Source of the DNA: VXRD01 sp965242535
GTDB lineage: Bacteria; Latescibacterota; UBA2968
DNA length: 64,000 nucleotides
Direction of reading: 5' to 3'
NCBI GenBank assembly: GCA_965242535.1
Contig: OZ251458.1
Coordinates: 4,402,001-4,466,000, forward strand
Under the pieces are notes generated by a model. The model did no database searches, was not told where the DNA came from, and saw only the letters and a list, made by a program, of their open reading frames with translations. The first letter of the stretch is position 1; every line of letters starts with the position of its first letter. The position numbers and the translations under genes were made by a program. Below, piece after piece: positions 59,561 to 64,000 of the stretch.

Positions 59561-60988
59561 ATGATCAAACGGCCCAATATCCTGTTTATCACAACGGACC
59601 ATTTGCGCTATGATACGCTGGGGTACACGGGCGATCCGCTCGTGCAAACGCCTGCGATCGACGCCCTGGCCGAAAGGAGCATGCGGTTTTCAAAGTGCTT
59701 TGTGCAAAACCCCGTGTGTTCGCCGTCGCGGGCGTCGTTTATGACCGGGCGTTATCCCAAAAATCACGGCGTGAAATGGAATGGATCCAAGCTCGGCGAA
59801 CACGAGCTGACGATGGTGGAGGCGTTCAAGAACAGGGGATACACGACCGCGAGCGTGGGCAAGCACGGCATTGGGCAACAGCGTTTTCAGCAGGTGCTTG
59901 ACCACATGGACGCCGTGGGGATTCGGCGGGGATGGAAAGAGCGGGCCGATGGGGATTATACGGTCAAAGACCCCAATCCGTTTGAGCAATACGTTCGCAA
60001 TCGGGGATACGAGTATCGAACGGGCTATGCCCTGCCCAATTTTCGCAAAAACCTCGGCGCCGTGCCATCCGACCTGCCCGAAGATTGCCACATCGATGCG
60101 TACGTGGGGATGAAGAGCATCGAGTACCTCGAAGGGTTGGATACGGACGATCCCTTTTTCTTGTGGGTGGGATTCTACGGGCCGCACCATCCTTATGTGC
60201 CATCCGGGCGTTTTGCAAAGCTGTACGACCCCGAGGACGTGCCGCCCTTTCGCCGCGCCGAGGACGACATCGCCAAAAAGCCGCCCGAATACGCTTTGTA
60301 TTTCAAGGCCGAACACCACAAATACCGCGGGTTTGACCGCGCTTCCGACGAGACGTTCCGCAAGATGAAGGCGGCGTATTGCGGCATGGTGTCGCAAATC
60401 GACTGGCAGGTGGGCCTGATCCTCGACGCACTCGAACAAAAGGGCATCGCCGATGAGACCATCGTGGTGTTTTTGTCGGACCACGGCGAGTTTTTGGGCG
60501 ATCACGGGATTCCGGCCAAAGCGCCGTTCCTGCTCGATTGCATGTTGCATGTGCCGTGTTTGATCGCCGTGCCCGGCCGCGCGGGCCGTTCCTGCGATGC
60601 GCTCGTCGAAAGCATAGACTTGTTTCCCACCCTCGCGCATTTGGCCGGGTTTGACGCGCCCGAATGCGTGCAGGGCGTCGATTTGTCCCCGCTGATGCGC
60701 GGCGAACGGGCAACGGTGCGCGACACGGTGTTTGCCGAAGCGGTGGATAAACGCTGCATCCGCACGCGGGAGTGGAAGTACATCCACTATCCGACAAAAA
60801 CCTACGGCGAGTTGTACGATTTGACCCGCGATCCCTTTGAATTGGACAATTTGTACGACGCCCAACCGCAACGGCGAAACGAGATGCAACGGGCGTTTTA
60901 CGCCCACATGGACGCCACCGAAGATTTTATCCACCCGCGCTACGATCGCTTTACGGGCGATCAGACGACGCATTACATGACGTGGTAG
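59561..60988 (+). CDS. Cys-type sulfatase
   Basis: 475 residues, type I sulfatase that removes sulfate esters, probably from sulfated polysaccharides. The N-terminal RPNILFITTDHLRYDTLG holds the calcium-binding Asp; the signature VCSPSRASFMTGRYP carries Cys53, which must be converted to formylglycine. FLSDHGEFLGDHG gives the second metal motif. No signal peptide is visible from ATG 59561, so it may act in the cytoplasm. The FGE coded at 19758 is the likely activator. An IS lies 150 bases upstream. The TauE/SafE gene follows after 7 bases. Confidence 0.9.
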   Translation: MIKRPNILFITTDHLRYDTLGYTGDPLVQTPAIDALAERSMRFSKCFVQNPVCSPSRASFMTGRYPKNHGVKWNGSKLGEHELTMVEAFKNRGYTTASVGKHGIGQQRFQQVLDHMDAVGIRRGWKERADGDYTVKDPNPFEQYVRNRGYEYRTGYALPNFRKNLGAVPSDLPEDCHIDAYVGMKSIEYLEGLDTDDPFFLWVGFYGPHHPYVPSGRFAKLYDPEDVPPFRRAEDDIAKKPPEYALYFKAEHHKYRGFDRASDETFRKMKAAYCGMVSQIDWQVGLILDALEQKGIADETIVVFLSDHGEFLGDHGIPAKAPFLLDCMLHVPCLIAVPGRAGRSCDALVESIDLFPTLAHLAGFDAPECVQGVDLSPLMRGERATVRDTVFAEAVDKRCIRTREWKYIHYPTKTYGELYDLTRDPFELDNLYDAQPQRRNEMQRAFYAHMDATEDFIHPRYDRFTGDQTTHYMTW

Positions 60989-60995
60989 GGATCGC

Positions 60996-61724
60996 ATGGC
61001 GAGCGCAGATTGGTTTTTGATCGGGGCCGCGTGTGTGACGTCGATGATCGCGGCGGTTGGCGGCATTGGCGGCGGCGTGGTGCTCATCGCGATTATGCCG
61101 GGGTTTTTGCCCGCATCTGCGATTATCCCGATTCACGGTTCGGTGCAAATCGCCAGCAATTTGAGCCGCGCGCTGTTGGGCATCCGGCACACCGACTGGC
61201 GCATCGCGGGGCAATACGCGGGCGGCGCGGCGATGGGCGCCTTGTTGGGATCGCGTTTTCTCGCGGAGTTTGAATGGGACATCATGCCCCTCTTCTTGGG
61301 AGGGGTCATCTTGCTGATTACGTGGATGCCCGGGTTTTCAAGCGCGCCGGAGTTGCCCGGGAAGTTCGCGCTGTTGGGCGCGTTTCAAACCGCGTTGTCC
61401 CTGTTTGTGGGCGTAAATGGCCCGCTCAACATGCCGTTGCTGTTGCGGGAAAATCTGCCCCGCGACCGCACGGTGATCACGCATTCGGTTCAAATGACCT
61501 CGAGCCACGCGCTGAAAATTTTGACCTTTGGCTTTTTGGGCTTTGCGTTCGCGCCCTATTGGAAATTGGTCGCGGGCATGATCGCCTCGGCATCCGTCGG
61601 GTCATATCTGGGTACGAAAATTCGCGGGCGCGTGCCCGAGCGCGCCTTTCGCACGGCCCTAAAATGGCTGGTGACACTCCTCGCCGCGCGCATGATTTTG
61701 CAGGTGGTACGCGGTGAGATGTGA
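60996..61724 (+). CDS. TauE/SafE-family anion exporter
   Basis: 242 residues, about 7-8 transmembrane helices, with the two-repeat plan of TauE/SafE proteins (VTSMIAAVGGIGGGVVLI and FQTALSLFVGVNGPLNMPLLL). Such proteins export sulfite, sulfoacetate or related anions. It starts 7 bases after the sulfatase, so it may remove the sulfate or a sulfur product released by it; this link is inferred from position. Confidence 0.85.
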   Translation: MASADWFLIGAACVTSMIAAVGGIGGGVVLIAIMPGFLPASAIIPIHGSVQIASNLSRALLGIRHTDWRIAGQYAGGAAMGALLGSRFLAEFEWDIMPLFLGGVILLITWMPGFSSAPELPGKFALLGAFQTALSLFVGVNGPLNMPLLLRENLPRDRTVITHSVQMTSSHALKILTFGFLGFAFAPYWKLVAGMIASASVGSYLGTKIRGRVPERAFRTALKWLVTLLAARMILQVVRGEM

Positions 61725-61764
61725 GCGGCGAGACGCCCCCAATCCCAAACACAAAGGAAATGTC

Positions 61765-63357
61765 GTGAACGAAACACAACACAAATTGGCCCTGCCAAAA
61801 GGGACGCGCATCGGGGATTTTGAATTTCATCGCGTCCTCGGGCACGGCGGGTTTGGCATCACTTACCTCGGCTGGAATCTCGCGCTCGATATTCCCGTGG
61901 CGATCAAGGAGTACTTGCCCGCGGACCTCGCCACCCGCGAAAGCGATTTGTCCGTGGTGCCGCAATCGTCTCAGGCGACAGCGGACTTTCAATGGGGCCT
62001 GGATCGCTTTATCGACGAGGCCCGAATTTTGGCGCGGTTTCAACATCCGAACATCGTGCGCGTGCATCATTTTTTTGAAGCGCACAGCACGGCGTATATC
62101 GTGATGGAATACGCCGAGGGCGAGACCTTGTCCGCGTATCTCAATCGCAAGGGCGTCTTGACCGAGGCGGAGCTCAAGGCGATTCTGCATCCGATCCTCG
62201 ATGGCTTGGAGGTGGTGCATCGCGCTGATTTTTTGCATCGAGACATCAAGCCGGGCAATATCATCATCCGAGACGAGGACGATTCGCCCGTGTTGTTGGA
62301 CTTTGGCGCGGCGCGTCTGGCGATAGGGGCCAAGAGCCGTTCGGTGACGTCCGTCGTGACGCCTGGGTACGCGCCGCGCGAGCAGTATTCGAGCCGGGGC
62401 AATCAAGGGCCTTGGACAGATATTTACGCGCTCGGCGGGGTATGCTACCGCGCATTGACCGCTGAAGTACCCACGGATGCGGTGGACAGGATGATCGACG
62501 ATCCGCTGATCCCGGTTTCGGAACGCTGCAAAGATCGTGCGAGCCATCCATTTCTCGTCGCCATCGATCACGCGCTGCAAGTCGATGAATCAGCGCGTCC
62601 GCAAAGCGCGTCCGAATGGCGTGCCGAGTTGGGCGATGCACAGGAGATAGCGCGACCTCCAAAGACGGAAAGCTCGCCTCCACCCGTTGACGACACCGCG
62701 CCCGTAGCAAAAGAACAGCGGAAAAGTCGTGGCAAGGTGCTGTGGGCAGTGGTGGGTATGCTCGCGCTCTTGGCTGTCGCAAGTGTTGTGATTTATGATT
62801 ATGTCGAACTGGCGGGAGAGAAGAATAAATTTGTCGCAGAAGTGGGCCGCGAGCCATCTTTGCATGGCGTGAACCCAGAGGGCGAGACTGACCTGCACAT
62901 TGCAGTGCGTCTGAACCTCCCTATCCTGACTCTATATCTGCTGAACAAAGGTGCTGATGTCAACGCGAGGGACGATGATGGCTGGACACCTTTGCACTGG
63001 GCGGCGGGGGAGAACGCTCATGAGACAGCCGAGGTTTTGCTCAAGCACGGTGCCGACGTCAACGCGAAGCACAAAGGTGGCGTAACACCCTTGCGCCTTG
63101 CGGCGTATCGGAACGCTCATGAGATAGCCGCGTTGTTGCTCAAGCACGGCGCCGACGTCAACGCGAGGGACGATAATGGCTGGACACCCTTGCACACGGC
63201 GGCGCAGAACGCTCATGAGACAGCCGAGATTTTGCTCAAGCACGGCGCCGACGCCAACGCGAAGACCGATTATGGCTCGACACCCTTGCGCCGTGCGGTG
63301 TTGATGAATGCTCATGAAACAGCCGCGTTGTTGCGGCGTTATGGTGGGCGAGAGTGA
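61765..63357 (+). CDS. Ser/Thr protein kinase with C-terminal ankyrin repeats
   Basis: 530 residues. Kinase domain at about 15-285: glycine loop LGHGGFGITYLG, ATP lysine VAIKEYLP, catalytic loop FLHRDIKPGNIII, metal loop LLDFGAAR. A Pro-rich linker is followed by one transmembrane helix (WAVVGMLALLAVASVVIYDYV, about 335-355) and four to five ankyrin repeats (TPLHWAAGENAHETAEVLLKHGADVNAK) that should face the periplasm. Ankyrin outside the membrane as a kinase sensor is unusual. The start is GTG 61765 after AAAGGAAA. The ankyrin part closely resembles the protein at 31031. Confidence 0.88.
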   Translation: MNETQHKLALPKGTRIGDFEFHRVLGHGGFGITYLGWNLALDIPVAIKEYLPADLATRESDLSVVPQSSQATADFQWGLDRFIDEARILARFQHPNIVRVHHFFEAHSTAYIVMEYAEGETLSAYLNRKGVLTEAELKAILHPILDGLEVVHRADFLHRDIKPGNIIIRDEDDSPVLLDFGAARLAIGAKSRSVTSVVTPGYAPREQYSSRGNQGPWTDIYALGGVCYRALTAEVPTDAVDRMIDDPLIPVSERCKDRASHPFLVAIDHALQVDESARPQSASEWRAELGDAQEIARPPKTESSPPPVDDTAPVAKEQRKSRGKVLWAVVGMLALLAVASVVIYDYVELAGEKNKFVAEVGREPSLHGVNPEGETDLHIAVRLNLPILTLYLLNKGADVNARDDDGWTPLHWAAGENAHETAEVLLKHGADVNAKHKGGVTPLRLAAYRNAHEIAALLLKHGADVNARDDNGWTPLHTAAQNAHETAEILLKHGADANAKTDYGSTPLRRAVLMNAHETAALLRRYGGRE

Positions 63358-63459
63358 CTCTCTCGAAAGACGCGAGCGGGGCGAGGCGCGAAGCCCACGA
63401 GAAGGCTATGGCAAAATCCATCCATCATTTCTGTTCAACCTCACACAGAGAGATAGACC

Positions 63460-64000
63460 ATGAGTTCACCAACTGATCCCATTGAAATACTGACTCGCGC
63501 TCTTCAGAACAAGCAACCTTTGGTGCTGGTCGCGGGCCAAAGTTTCGACTCGGCAAACGATGCCATCCTCGATTCTCTCCTCGCTCGCTTTGAATGCACA
63601 GATCGCGATTCGGGATGGCTCGCCGCGCTCGATAAGGGGTTGAGCGCGGCCGACATGGCGTGGCTTTCCGAGCGGTTTGACCGATGCGTTCCCTCTGGCG
63701 CCGCCGCCGCGATCTTCGATGTCACTTGGAGTGCGGTGTTCACCTCGTCCATCGATCCCCGGTTTGCGCGGCGGTTCGAGACCCGAGGACGACAGCCCGA
63801 AACGGTGATTGCCAAAGACACCTACGCGAAAGTGCCGCGCAGCCGCTCGAGGCCGCCGATCCACTATCTCTTTGGAAAATCCGATGAAACCGTCGAGTAT
63901 GCCCGCGCACCCGGAAACCGAATCGAGCTGACGCGCCGCCTTAGCATGCACGCGACGGAATTGCTGAACCGCATTGCGGAAACCGCGACCGTGCACGGCT
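63460..64000 (+). CDS. Possible SIR2-like NAD-binding protein, N-terminal part
   Basis: Incomplete at the window edge; 180 residues are visible from ATG 63460. Features suggesting a SIR2-like fold: PLVLVAGQSFDS near residue 20, AIFDVTWSAVFTSSIDPRFARRF near 88-108 (compare the TTNxD loop of SIR2-like defence proteins), and PIHYLFGKSDE near 133 (compare the LHG strand). The family assignment is tentative. The gene may be part of a defence system that continues beyond the window. Confidence 0.5.
   Translation, partial: MSSPTDPIEILTRALQNKQPLVLVAGQSFDSANDAILDSLLARFECTDRDSGWLAALDKGLSAADMAWLSERFDRCVPSGAAAAIFDVTWSAVFTSSIDPRFARRFETRGRQPETVIAKDTYAKVPRSRSRPPIHYLFGKSDETVEYARAPGNRIELTRRLSMHATELLNRIAETATVHG

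Overview
The window looks like a chromosomal stretch of a GC-rich, Gram-negative bacterium from a lesser-known phylum, most likely in or near the Latescibacterota/Poribacteria/FCB neighbourhood. That placement is an inference. It rests on a complete UBact-proteasome operon (a Pup-like modifier found in scattered Gram-negative phyla), two giant secreted proteins with a C-terminal NPFNP...Y tail of the type used by type IX-like secretion, lipoproteins with WG repeats, an FGE/sulfatase pair, DUF362 and Gfo/Idh/MocA proteins, and intergenic regions packed with repeats. No rRNA, tRNA or CRISPR array was recognised.

Layout. 0-8.3 kb: a CusA-type copper/silver RND pump with a small CxxC metal-binding protein, an amidohydrolase, two small membrane-anchored proteins, a WG-repeat lipoprotein and a DUF362 protein. 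8.3-16 kb: a phosphopantetheinyl transferase whose 3' end runs into minisatellite DNA, two ABC exporters with unusual N-terminal domains and zinc ribbons, and their DUF1854 partner. 16-20.7 kb: SppA protease, a second amidohydrolase-like protein without the usual metal ligands, a large minisatellite block, and a formylglycine-generating enzyme. 21-31 kb: a bifunctional nuclease, a tandemly duplicated coiled-coil gene, then two secreted giants (1481 and 991 residues) behind a consensus sigma-70 promoter. 31-36 kb: an ankyrin protein overlapping a PIN-domain gene, an IS4-family insertion sequence, an oxidoreductase and a secreted protein of unknown role.

36.6-44.2 kb is the centrepiece: DUF2283/HTH protein, ARC (Mpa-like) ATPase, then dop-ubact-prcB-prcA-pafA, tightly packed with overlapping or nearly touching genes. 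Together these supply a tagging protein (UBact), its ligase (PafA), its remover (Dop), an unfoldase (ARC) and a 20S-type proteasome. 44.3-58 kb: an EndoQ-UvrD fusion helicase, an ATPase/nuclease with a possibly self-regulated promoter, a surface-polysaccharide group (flippase, YfhO-like protein, glycosyltransferase-like membrane protein, one broken glycosyltransferase), and a Septu-like anti-phage pair (PtuA ATPase + PtuB HNH nuclease). 58-64 kb: a second full IS4-family element, a Cys-type sulfatase that the FGE would activate, a TauE/SafE exporter, a Ser/Thr kinase carrying ankyrin repeats, and the start of a possible SIR2-like protein.

Five kinds of repeat were resolved: (1) a MITE of about 150-163 bp with inverted ends GAAGCCATCTAAAAA and a TTA/TAA target duplication (four copies, one with its empty site still visible); (2) a dispersed repeat of about 0.4 kb with inverted ends (at least six copies); (3) an IS4-family element (two intact copies, one wreck), inserted twice at the same point of repeat (2); (4) short palindromes with arms GGACAGGC/GCCTGTCC; (5) 7-bp and 9-bp purine-rich minisatellites.
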